Source: an uncultured Clostridiaceae bacterium
Lineage (GTDB): Bacteria > Bacillota > Clostridia > TANB77 > CAG-508
Direction of reading: 5' to 3'
Length of the DNA: 5,650 nucleotides
Assembly (NCBI GenBank): GCA_958417695.1
Contig: CATZDQ010000113.1
Location: 1 to 5,650, forward strand
The notes under the pieces were generated by a model, which made no database searches, had not been told where the DNA came from, and saw only the letters and a program-made list of their open reading frames with translations. Both the position numbers and the translations under genes were made by a program. Below are positions 1 to 4,236 of the stretch, one piece after another; position 1 is the first letter of the stretch, and each line of letters opens with the position of its first letter.

Positions 1-282
1 AATGGTTCCAATTGGTACCCCTATGAATAGGTCTTCTCCACCTTTTCCATATCTTCTACCACCTTCTCCATTTTTTCCACCTTCTGCTTTAAATTTCTTT
101 TTAAAGCGAAAGTCTATTAAGGTATTGGCATCTGGGTCTACAAAGAAGTATACATCTCCCCCTTTTCCACCATCACCACCATCAGGACCTCCTGCTGCTA
201 CATATTTTTCTCTACGAAAGGAAACGGCTCCATTTCCACCATCACCTGATTTGACCATTATTTTTACATAGTCTGTAAACAT
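1..282 (-). CDS. obg: GTPase Obg (CgtA), N-terminal 94 residues; gene runs off the window
   Basis: Only the N-terminal Obg fold is visible. It starts MFTDYVKIMVKSGDGGNG and contains the family's glycine-rich repeats (GGPDGGDGGKGGDV, then a GGKNGEGG/GGEDLFIGVP stretch). These form the six polyproline-II-like helices typical of the family. The GTP-binding G domain would lie beyond position 1. Obg is an essential GTPase that binds the 50S subunit and acts in late ribosome assembly and stress control (family knowledge). The start at 282 is preceded by AAAGGAG seven bases upstream. Only 48 nt separate it from the trpS stop, with no hairpin terminator between, so the two are probably co-transcribed. 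In many genomes obg directly follows rpmA; here it does not. A proline/serine-rich open frame on the plus strand over this region is only the antisense of the Gly codons. Identification is confident; the 3' part is unseen. Confidence 0.95.
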   Translation of the reverse strand, partial: MFTDYVKIMVKSGDGGNGAVSFRREKYVAAGGPDGGDGGKGGDVYFFVDPDANTLIDFRFKKKFKAEGGKNGEGGRRYGKGGEDLFIGVPIGTI

Positions 283-330
283 TTCTTTTCTCCTTTAGAT
301 TTTATTTGCTATATCTAATTTCTATACTTT

Positions 331-1344
331 TTACGCAAAGTAATCTAACTGCATAGCTTTTTTTACTTTTCTCATGGTTTCTTTAGCTACAGTTTGTGCT
401 TTTGTAGTACCTTCTAATAAAATTTTATCCACAATTTCTGGATGTTCTTCATAATACCTTCTTTTTTCTCTAATTGGTCTTAAGGTTTCTATAATATTAT
501 GTGCTAATTGTTTCTTACAAGCCACACATCCTCTTTTTCCAGCACGACATTCTGCACATACTGTTTCAACTTCTTCTTTGGAACTAAATAATTGATGGTA
601 ATACGATACCATACAAATATCAGGATTTCCCAAATCATCTTTTTTTATTCTACTAGGGTCTGTAACTGCGCTCATTACTTTTTTGGTAATTTCTTCTTCT
701 GTATCAGACAAATAAATAGCATTTCCTAAAGATTTTCCCATTTTATCATTTCCATCTAATCCTTTAATTCTTTTTCCACTAGATAAAACTGCTTCTGGTT
801 CTACTAAGACTTCTCCATAGATACTATTAAATTTACGAACAATTTCTCTACATTGTTCTATTAATGGTAATTGGTCTTCTCCTACTGGAACTAGAGCACC
901 TTCAAATGCTGTAATATCTGCCGCTTGGCTAACTGGATATCCTAAAAATCCATAAGTTACACTTTCACCAAACAAATCCTTTTTTTGGGCAATTTCTGTC
1001 TTTACAGTTGGATTTCTTTGTAATCTAGCAATCGTTACTAAGTTAGAATAAAATACAGTTAATTCTGCTACTTCTGGTATCATAGATTGTATATAAATGG
1101 TACTCTTTTGTGGGTCTATCCCACAAGCTAAGTAATCCATAGCTACTTGTCTTACATTATTTCTTACTTTTTCTGGATTGTTAAAATTATCGGTTAATGC
1201 TTGCACATCTGCAATTAAAATATAAGGGTCATACAATCCTGAATTTTGCATCTCTACTCTTGTTTTTAAGGAACCAAAATAATGACCAATATGTAATCTG
1301 CCTGTTGGTCTATCTCCTGTTAAAATACGCTTTTTATCTGTCAT
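331..1344 (-). CDS. trpS: Tryptophanyl-tRNA synthetase with a Cys cluster resembling a [4Fe-4S] site
   Basis: This 337-aa class Ic synthetase charges tRNA-Trp with tryptophan in the cytoplasm, and its length is normal for bacterial TrpRS. The ATP-binding signature HIGH is at residues 18-21 (GDRPTGRLHIGHYFGSL) and the second signature KMGKS is at 201-205 (DKMGKSLGN). Between them is the Rossmann catalytic core, with GEDQLPLIE near 155-163. The C-terminal helical domain carries C244, C263, C266, C273 and C276. C244/C266/C273/C276 give C-x21-C-x6-C-x2-C. This is one residue shorter in the first spacer than the C-x22-C-x6-C-x2-C motif, as I recall it, that binds a [4Fe-4S] cluster in Thermotoga maritima TrpRS. 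A cluster here is therefore an inference. The start at 1344 has GGAGGA eight bases upstream and a good promoter at 1391-1419. The predicted leader is only about 40 nt, too short for a T-box. obg follows after 48 nt. Confidence 0.97.
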   Translation of the reverse strand: MTDKKRILTGDRPTGRLHIGHYFGSLKTRVEMQNSGLYDPYILIADVQALTDNFNNPEKVRNNVRQVAMDYLACGIDPQKSTIYIQSMIPEVAELTVFYSNLVTIARLQRNPTVKTEIAQKKDLFGESVTYGFLGYPVSQAADITAFEGALVPVGEDQLPLIEQCREIVRKFNSIYGEVLVEPEAVLSSGKRIKGLDGNDKMGKSLGNAIYLSDTEEEITKKVMSAVTDPSRIKKDDLGNPDICMVSYYHQLFSSKEEVETVCAECRAGKRGCVACKKQLAHNIIETLRPIREKRRYYEEHPEIVDKILLEGTTKAQTVAKETMRKVKKAMQLDYFA

Positions 1345-1390
1345 TTATATATTCCTCCATTTTTCTTTTTCTAATTTTCAACATAGTCTT

Positions 1391-1419
1391 ATTATATCTA
1401 ATTTTTGCCATTTTTACAA
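1391..1419 (-). promoter_or_regulatory. Sigma-A-type promoter of trpS(-obg)
   Basis: On the minus strand the -10 is a perfect TATAAT (1391-1396) and the -35 is TTGTAA (1414-1419, 4 of 6 matches), with a 17-base spacer. Transcription would start near 1384, leaving a leader of about 40 nt before the trpS ATG. A leader this short has no room for a tRNA-sensing T-box. A perfect inverted repeat lies 4 bp upstream of the -35. Confidence 0.75.
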
Positions 1420-1423
1420 GTAT

Positions 1424-1440
1424 CTAGGAAGAATTCCTAG
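1424..1440. repeat. Perfect 7-bp inverted repeat next to the trpS promoter (candidate operator)
   Basis: CTAGGAA and TTCCTAG flank a 3-bp centre (GAA), making a 17-bp near-palindrome that ends 4 bp upstream of the trpS -35 box. Its size and position suit a dimeric DNA-binding protein. It has no U-tract, and as a hairpin it would be small, so a terminator is unlikely. The function is inferred from position only. Confidence 0.4.
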
Positions 1441-1453
1441 GTTTATTACGTTT

Positions 1454-1773
1454 CTATAGAATAAAAGTAATCTTTGTTTCCCTTAACTCTCCATTTTCGT
1501 TATACCTTTTTATAAAGCGTAGTATTTTATTGGAATTCCAGTATAGTTTTCTTGTAAAGTATGGCATGTAAATACTTATTATACCCATTTCTACTCTATC
1601 TCTTTTATAAATTCTACTACCTTCTATTTTTCTTTCTATAAATTCTTCTTTTTCTTATTGTAACTCGTAATGGAATGTGTTATATGCTTTTGCACACTAC
1701 TTATTTCTATATTATAATATAAAGTACAGGTATTTGTAACAGTTTTTTTACATAAAAGTAGAAATTTCCTATA
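1454..1773 (-). pseudogene. Degenerate gene remnant, copy A (unknown family)
   Basis: One minus-strand frame from about 1741 to 1454 reads as decayed coding sequence, interrupted by stops at 1712-1714 (TAA), 1697-1699 (TAG) and 1655-1657 (TAA), and ending in TAG at 1454-1456. Its segment CAKAYNTFHYELQ matches CAKVNNTFHYELQ in copy B (2564-2750). Several differences are synonymous (ACA/ACC for Thr, TTA/CTA for Leu), which indicates shared protein-coding ancestry on this strand. Relative to copy B it lacks nine codons in frame after the shared Tyr-Arg. The last 65 codons are open and end in GELRETKITFIL; an ATG at 1588 within them would give 44 aa but has only a weak upstream purine run. I do not recognise the family. 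Stops and deletion argue that it is dead. The stretch 1345-1831 otherwise holds only the trpS promoter region, the inverted repeat and the terminator of the upstream gene. Confidence 0.6.
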
Positions 1774-1786
1774 AAATAAAAAGAAA
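1651..1786. repeat. Intergenic repeat copy A, about 135 bp
   Basis: This segment aligns with 2601-2765. The shared blocks keep the same order: the GTA(A/G)CTCGTAATGGAA block (1660 against 2611), CTTTTGCACA (1687 against 2638), TTCTATATT (1705 against 2683), a run of seven T, and a 21-bp perfectly identical block (1753-1773 against 2730-2750) containing the palindrome GAAATTTC. On the minus strand the similarity begins at the U-tract of the preceding terminator. Copy A is about 27 bp shorter in the middle. I saw no flanking target duplication or terminal inverted repeats, so a divergent duplication fits better than a recent transposon. Confidence 0.75.
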
Positions 1787-1811
1787 CAAATAGTTTTTTT
1801 AACCATTTGTT
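1774..1811 (-). terminator. Probable intrinsic terminator of the Ig-like protein gene
   Basis: Reading the minus strand, AACAAATGG pairs with CTATTTGTT (9 bp including one G-U) across a 9-base A-rich loop. A T-rich run follows (TTTCTTTTTATTTT). It begins about 20 nt after the stop codon at 1832. The stem is AU-rich and so weaker than the two other terminators in the window. Confidence 0.6.
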
Positions 1812-1831
1812 CTCTTCTACTGAAATATACT

Positions 1832-2356
1832 CTATTTAATTTCAAACTCATTAGAATATAAATCAATTTCTTCATTATTATAAACCGTTTTTACTATTCT
1901 ATAGCTACCATTTTCTAATGCACCATAATATTTTCCATAATTTATTTTCATTTTTATCTGATTATTGGTATCTACTTTATGAAGAATTTCATTGAAAATG
2001 AAATCATTACTTATATATTGGAGTTCTTCCCAAACTCCATTGATTTTTTTCTGAACTTTAAAACTTTCTCCCCAATAAAATGGATTTTCATTTTTATCTG
2101 TAATCAATATTTCGACCACTTCTCTTGTTATTGTTTCATTTAGAATTTCAATAGTTACATTTTTGTCATTACGATTCATATCCTTATTCTCTGTTGGAGT
2201 ATTTACATCATTAGATTGCATATCCATTTCATTTGAAATATATTCATTAATAACATTTTTTTGTGTTTTTTCTTTCTTATTCTCAATAATAAGAATTCCT
2301 ACCATACATAAAATCACACTAATAATAATCGTAATTAAAAGCCACTTTTTCTTCAT
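1832..2356 (-). CDS. Membrane-anchored protein with a bacterial Ig-like (Big_14-type) domain
   Basis: The protein is 174 aa. Residues 1-4 are MKKK and about 5-24 form one hydrophobic segment (WLLITIIISVILCMVGILII), then a charged stop, so it is a signal anchor or uncleaved signal peptide. VILC resembles a lipobox, but Leu before the Cys is a poor match. Residues 28-65 are an Asn/Asp/Thr-rich linker. From about 66 the sequence follows the plan of small extracellular Ig-like domains in Firmicutes: WGESFKVQKKINGVWEEL, KINYGKYYGALENGSYRIVK, and a terminal beta strand LYSNEFEIK. Such domains are found in secreted or surface proteins, with unclear function. The start at 2356 is chosen over the ATG at 2365 because AAAGGA lies eight bases upstream of it, whereas the earlier ATG abuts that site. 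A 59-aa small ORF ends 13 nt upstream. The domain assignment is by pattern memory, not by a search. Confidence 0.8.
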   Translation of the reverse strand: MKKKWLLITIIISVILCMVGILIIENKKEKTQKNVINEYISNEMDMQSNDVNTPTENKDMNRNDKNVTIEILNETITREVVEILITDKNENPFYWGESFKVQKKINGVWEELQYISNDFIFNEILHKVDTNNQIKMKINYGKYYGALENGSYRIVKTVYNNEEIDLYSNEFEIK

Positions 2357-2369
2357 ATAAAACATCCTT

Positions 2370-2549
2370 TTAAAAAATTACTAATATTTTATTACAATAA
2401 AATCTCTCGCAAACCATATTACTCTTAATCTTGTATATATCTATTATTGTATATTGATAATATCTTTCTTCTGATTTCTTTAATTCTTCCGTTAAACCTT
2501 TCATTGCACATACTTCACATTTCATGCATTCTTTGTCCTGATATGTCAT
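2370..2549 (-). CDS. Putative 59-aa Cys-rich small protein
   Basis: This is an open frame from an ATG at 2549 to a TAA at 2370-2372. The N-terminus has three closely spaced Cys (ECMKCEVC), followed by a charged helical stretch (GLTEELKKSEERYY) and a tail with two more Cys (CERFYC) and a hydrophobic end. CxxC-type spacing could bind a metal. Its stop sits beside the ribosome binding site of the Ig-like gene, so the two could be translated in series. Against it: there is no clear Shine-Dalgarno site before the ATG, and its 60 codons lie in AT-rich DNA next to a degenerate gene, so it may be a fragment. The tail CERFYC resembles CERIYC in copy B with different codons, which may be chance. I do not recognise a family. 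Confidence 0.35.
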   Translation of the reverse strand: MTYQDKECMKCEVCAMKGLTEELKKSEERYYQYTIIDIYKIKSNMVCERFYCNKILVIF

Positions 2550-2563
2550 TTATTGATATGCTT

Positions 2564-2750
2564 TTACTTCATAGACTTTTTTACTTGGTGCTTTTCTATT
2601 TTTCCTTTTTGTAGCTCGTAATGGAAGGTGTTGTTTACTTTTGCACAATGCCATACAATATCTTCTTTATCTCTTGTCCATGTTCTATATTGTAGCATAC
2701 AGTATATACGTTCACAATGTTTTTTTGCCTAAAAGTAGAAATTTCCTATA
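2564..2750 (-). pseudogene. Degenerate gene remnant or small gene, copy B (unknown family)
   Basis: A minus-strand frame is open from 2728 to the TAA at 2564-2566 (54 codons) and includes HCERIYCMLQYRTW, DKEDIVWHCAKVNNTF and HYELQKGKIEK. An ATG at 2698 would give 44 aa, but no ribosome binding site precedes it. Upstream, the conserved block encodes YRKFLLLGKK in a different frame, the switch falling at a run of seven A, so the original gene appears frameshifted there. Copy A (1454-1773) carries the same segment with more damage. Conservation of NTFHYELQ with synonymous changes supports a coding origin. The family is unknown. Copy B could still be expressed as a short peptide, because a promoter-like sequence lies within it. 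Confidence 0.5.
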
Positions 2751-2765
2751 ATACAAAAAAAGAAA
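2601..2765. repeat. Intergenic repeat copy B, about 165 bp
   Basis: This is the counterpart of 1651-1786, with the same block order and a perfectly identical 21-bp block at 2730-2750. On the minus strand it starts at the U-tract of the terminator of the coiled-coil gene, just as copy A starts at the U-tract of the terminator of the Ig-like gene. Copy B is the better preserved of the two. Confidence 0.75.
2689..2717 (-). promoter_or_regulatory. Candidate promoter inside repeat copy B
   Basis: On the minus strand, TTGTGA (2712-2717) and TACAAT (2689-2694) are 17 bases apart, and TGC just before the -10 makes it an extended -10. Copy A keeps a -10-like TATAAT at the matching place but has a poor -35. 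This is the best promoter I see upstream of the 59-aa ORF and the Ig-like gene, and would give the latter a leader of about 325 nt. Confidence 0.4.
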
Positions 2766-2787
2766 GGACTATTCTTGTCCTCTCTTT
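2755..2787 (-). terminator. Intrinsic terminator of the coiled-coil protein gene
   Basis: On the minus strand AAAGAGAGGAC pairs with GTCCTTTCTTT (11 bp with one G-T), with a 7-base loop. The run of seven T (2755-2761) overlaps the stem base. It lies 8 nt after the stop codon at 2796, so the coiled-coil gene is a single-gene unit. Confidence 0.85.
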
Positions 2788-2795
2788 TCGTAACT

Positions 2796-3191
2796 TCATC
2801 CAAAGAATGTAAGGCTGTTTACCGCCGCCGATGCTTCATACATCTCCTGCTGCGCTTTTGACAGTTCTTCTTTGGCTTCTTCCAATCTTTCTTCTGCAAT
2901 GGGTCTCTGGCCTGCTGCCTGGACGTATGTGTTACACGGCTCGGTTGCCTTTAACACCTCTTCCGGATTGGGATTTTTGGTAAAAGCTAATCTCCCAAGA
3001 ACCTTGATGACATCCACGAAAGCCTTATGTGCCATTCTGGCTGTTTCCTTGAGGTTCTTGACTTCCTCTTTACAGTCTACAACCGCTTCCTCACACTCCT
3101 GCAAATTCTGAGTAGCTTCCTTCTGGTTTGCCAGTGCATCCTGTGTCAGCAAGCTAATCTCCTTGTGATACTTTTCCCGCAGATTTACCAT
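2796..3191 (-). CDS. Hypothetical coiled-coil protein, atypical GC content
   Basis: The protein is 131 aa with no signal peptide or membrane segment. Two long charged helical stretches, about residues 14-55 (with QNLQECEEAVVDCKEEVKNL) and about 95-125 (with EERLEEAKEELSKAQQEMY), look like coiled coils. They flank a central part containing KNPNPEEVLKATEPC. There are three Cys and no recognisable catalytic motif. I do not recognise a family. The start at 3191 has AGGAGG seven bases upstream; the alternative at 3209 overlaps that site. The gene has its own promoter and terminator. Counting four 60-base lines inside it gives 43-53% GC, about 48% overall, against about 30% around it, and its codons are correspondingly GC-richer (the C-terminal region has GCC, GGC and GCG). 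This suggests recent acquisition. A structural or scaffolding role is possible but is only inference. Confidence 0.85.
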   Translation of the reverse strand: MVNLREKYHKEISLLTQDALANQKEATQNLQECEEAVVDCKEEVKNLKETARMAHKAFVDVIKVLGRLAFTKNPNPEEVLKATEPCNTYVQAAGQRPIAEERLEEAKEELSKAQQEMYEASAAVNSLTFFG

Positions 3192-3207
3192 GTTGTCTCC
3201 TCCTACC

Positions 3208-3233
3208 ATGTTTAGTTACTTATGTTTGGTTAC
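3208..3233. repeat. 12-bp direct repeat in the leader of the coiled-coil gene
   Basis: ATGTTTAGTTAC (3208-3219) and ATGTTTGGTTAC (3222-3233) are tandem 12-bp units with one mismatch and a 14-bp period. They lie between the -10 box and the ribosome binding site. They could be a tandem protein-binding site or a chance duplication. Confidence 0.5.
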
Positions 3234-3239
3234 AAGTTC

Positions 3240-3268
3240 ATTATACCGTGAGTTTTACATAATATCTA
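3240..3268 (-). promoter_or_regulatory. Promoter of the coiled-coil protein gene
   Basis: On the minus strand a perfect TATAAT (3240-3245) lies 17 bases downstream of TAGATA (3263-3268, 4 of 6 matches to TTGACA). The predicted start is near 3233, giving a leader of about 40 nt that contains a 12-bp direct repeat and an AGGAGG site. It follows the rpmA terminator, so the gene is transcribed independently of the ribosomal unit. Confidence 0.65.
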
Positions 3269-3304
3269 TGATTACTATGTTAACTATTACATTGCTTTTT
3301 TCCT

Positions 3305-3338
3305 AAAAAAAAGAAACTCTAAATTACTTTAGAATTTC
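3305..3338 (-). terminator. Intrinsic terminator after rpmA
   Basis: On the minus strand GAAATTCTAAA pairs with TTTAGAGTTTC (11 bp, one T-G wobble) around a GTAA tetraloop of the GNRA class. Eight T follow (3305-3312). It starts 10 nt after the rpmA stop and closes a two-gene rplU-rpmA unit. Confidence 0.92.
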
Positions 3339-3347
3339 TCTTCTTTC

Positions 3348-3617
3348 TTATGCTTGTGCTTCCTCTACGGGATAAACACTGACTTTCTTTTTATCTCTTC
3401 CAAGTCTTTCAAATTTTACTTTTCCATCTGTTAGAGCAAATAAAGTATCATCACTTCCAATGCCTACATTTGTTCCTGGATGAAATTTAGTTCCTCTTTG
3501 TCTTACTAGAATATTTCCAGCTAAAACAAATTGTCCATCTGCTCTTTTTAATCCAAGACGTTTTGACTCGCTATCTCTACCGTTCTTAACACTACCTTGT
3601 CCTTTCTTATGAGCCAT
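3348..3617 (-). CDS. rpmA: 50S ribosomal protein L27, short form without N-terminal extension
   Basis: The 89-aa L27 contains the family sequence NGRDSESKRLGLKRADGQ, GNILVRQRGTKFHPG, and GSDDTLFALTDGKVKFE. L27 sits near the peptidyl-transferase centre, and its N-terminal tail reaches toward the tRNA acceptor ends. In most Firmicutes L27 is made with an extension of about nine residues (ending FF before A-x-KKG) that the protease Prp removes. Here the protein begins directly MAHKKGQGS, which is the mature end after Met removal. The start is certain: an in-frame TGA stands two codons before the ATG, with an AAGGGAG ribosome binding site upstream of it. The gap to rplU is 48 nt, with no room for prp. 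A strong terminator follows, so obg is not in this unit. Confidence 0.98.
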   Translation of the reverse strand: MAHKKGQGSVKNGRDSESKRLGLKRADGQFVLAGNILVRQRGTKFHPGTNVGIGSDDTLFALTDGKVKFERLGRDKKKVSVYPVEEAQA

Positions 3618-3665
3618 GTTTTCTCACTCCCTTCGTGTTATCTATATTTTATCTCTTTATTTTCA

Positions 3666-4055
3666 TTAAGCTTCTACTTTTTCAGTTTTTGCTTTGCTGG
3701 CAGCTGGTTTCGCAGCAGTTGCTTTTGCTTCTGTTTTAGCAGCTGGCATAGCTATTTTAGTAATTTCTACCTTTGTAAATGGTTGTCTATGTCCTTGTGT
3801 TCTTCTGTAGTTTTTCTTTGCTTTGTACTTGTAAACGATAATTTTTTTACCTTTACCATGTACAATCACTTTTCCCTCTACTTTTACACCTTTTACATAA
3901 GGAGCTCCTACTTCTACTTTTTTGTCATCAGATACTAAAACTACTTCATTAAAAGTTACTTTCTTTCCTTCTTCAGCATCTAATTTTTCAAAGAATACAA
4001 CATCTCCTTCAGAAACTTTGTATTGCTTTCCACAGCTTTCAATAATTGCGTACAT
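3666..4055 (-). CDS. rplU: 50S ribosomal protein L21 with an Ala/Lys-rich C-terminal tail
   Basis: The protein is 129 aa. The conserved core runs from MYAIIESCGKQYKVSEGD to QPFTKVEITKI (residue 101) and includes the RNA-binding YKAKKNYRRTQGHRQ segment (77-91). L21 binds 23S rRNA in the large subunit. The usual length is about 103 residues. The extra 28 residues (102-129) are low-complexity Ala/Lys/Thr/Glu and are probably disordered. Such tails occur in some bacterial L21 proteins and their role is unknown. The ATG at 4055 is chosen because GGAGGTG lies nine bases upstream; the GTG at 4067 overlaps that site. A consensus promoter and a structured leader precede the gene, and rpmA follows after 48 nt. 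Confidence 0.98.
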   Translation of the reverse strand: MYAIIESCGKQYKVSEGDVVFFEKLDAEEGKKVTFNEVVLVSDDKKVEVGAPYVKGVKVEGKVIVHGKGKKIIVYKYKAKKNYRRTQGHRQPFTKVEITKIAMPAAKTEAKATAAKPAASKAKTEKVEA

Positions 4056-4154
4056 TATAAAATGCACCTCCCTTTATATGTATACTCGCTAAGCATAAAA
4101 TACTAGGTAGCTAATTTATTTAGCTTTTAAATACCCGACTCAGGCGGCTTACAG
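4056..4154 (-). promoter_or_regulatory. Structured rplU leader (candidate L21 leader RNA)
   Basis: The predicted 5' UTR is about 99 nt. It contains a perfect 6-bp hairpin, AGCTAA-ATAAA-TTAGCT (4109-4125), which GGGT and ACCT flank and can extend past a bulge. Before it, CCG/CGG closes a small loop in GCCGCCTGAGTCGGG (about 4134-4148). TAAGC near the 5' end can pair with GCTTA near 4091, enclosing the whole. Firmicutes rplU mRNAs often carry a conserved L21 leader thought to mediate autoregulation. Position and structure fit this, but I have not matched a covariance model. Confidence 0.5.
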
Positions 4155-4160
4155 GTAATT

Positions 4161-4189
4161 ATTTTACCACATCTTGTTACATTTGTCAA
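4161..4189 (-). promoter_or_regulatory. Strong sigma-A-type promoter of rplU-rpmA
   Basis: On the minus strand a perfect TTGACA (4184-4189) and TAAAAT (4161-4166) are separated by 17 bases. The start is predicted near 4154. This is the best promoter in the window, as expected for ribosomal protein genes. It lies in the gap after pepF, where I see no convincing terminator for pepF, so some read-through is possible. Confidence 0.88.
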
Positions 4190-4236
4190 ACTTTACACTT
4201 ATTTTTTTGAAAATAGATTTTTTAAATACGATTTAA

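Noticed and set aside
2..271. Plus-strand Pro/Ser-rich 89-aa open frame
   Set aside because: It is the antisense of the glycine-rich Obg N-terminal domain: GGN Gly codons read as Pro/Ser-type codons on the other strand. It has no ribosome binding site.
1345..1390. T-box riboswitch in front of trpS
   Set aside because: With the promoter at 1391-1419 the leader is about 40 nt, far shorter than a T-box, and no antiterminator or terminator pair is visible.
1636..1875. Minus-strand 79-aa open frame spanning the end of the Ig-like gene and repeat A
   Set aside because: It starts inside the Ig-like coding region, runs through that gene's terminator and reads copy A out of the frame that is conserved with copy B. 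It also lacks a ribosome binding site.
2163..2360. Plus-strand 65-aa hydrophobic open frame
   Set aside because: It is antisense to the anchor and linker of the Ig-like protein, with no start signals of its own.
1651..2765. CRISPR array or transposon from the paired repeats
   Set aside because: There are only two diverged copies about 1 kb apart, with no regular spacers, no terminal inverted repeats, no target duplication and no transposase.
2872..3215. Two plus-strand open frames opposite the coiled-coil gene
   Set aside because: They overlap each other and the well-supported minus-strand gene, which has a promoter, ribosome binding site and terminator.
3597..3938. Plus-strand 113-aa Phe/Ser/Cys-rich open frame
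   Set aside because: It is antisense to rplU and the start of rpmA, and its composition reflects Lys/Glu codons of the real genes.
4190..4236. Intrinsic terminator after pepF
   Set aside because: The region is AT-rich but I find no stem longer than about four pairs followed by a U-tract.
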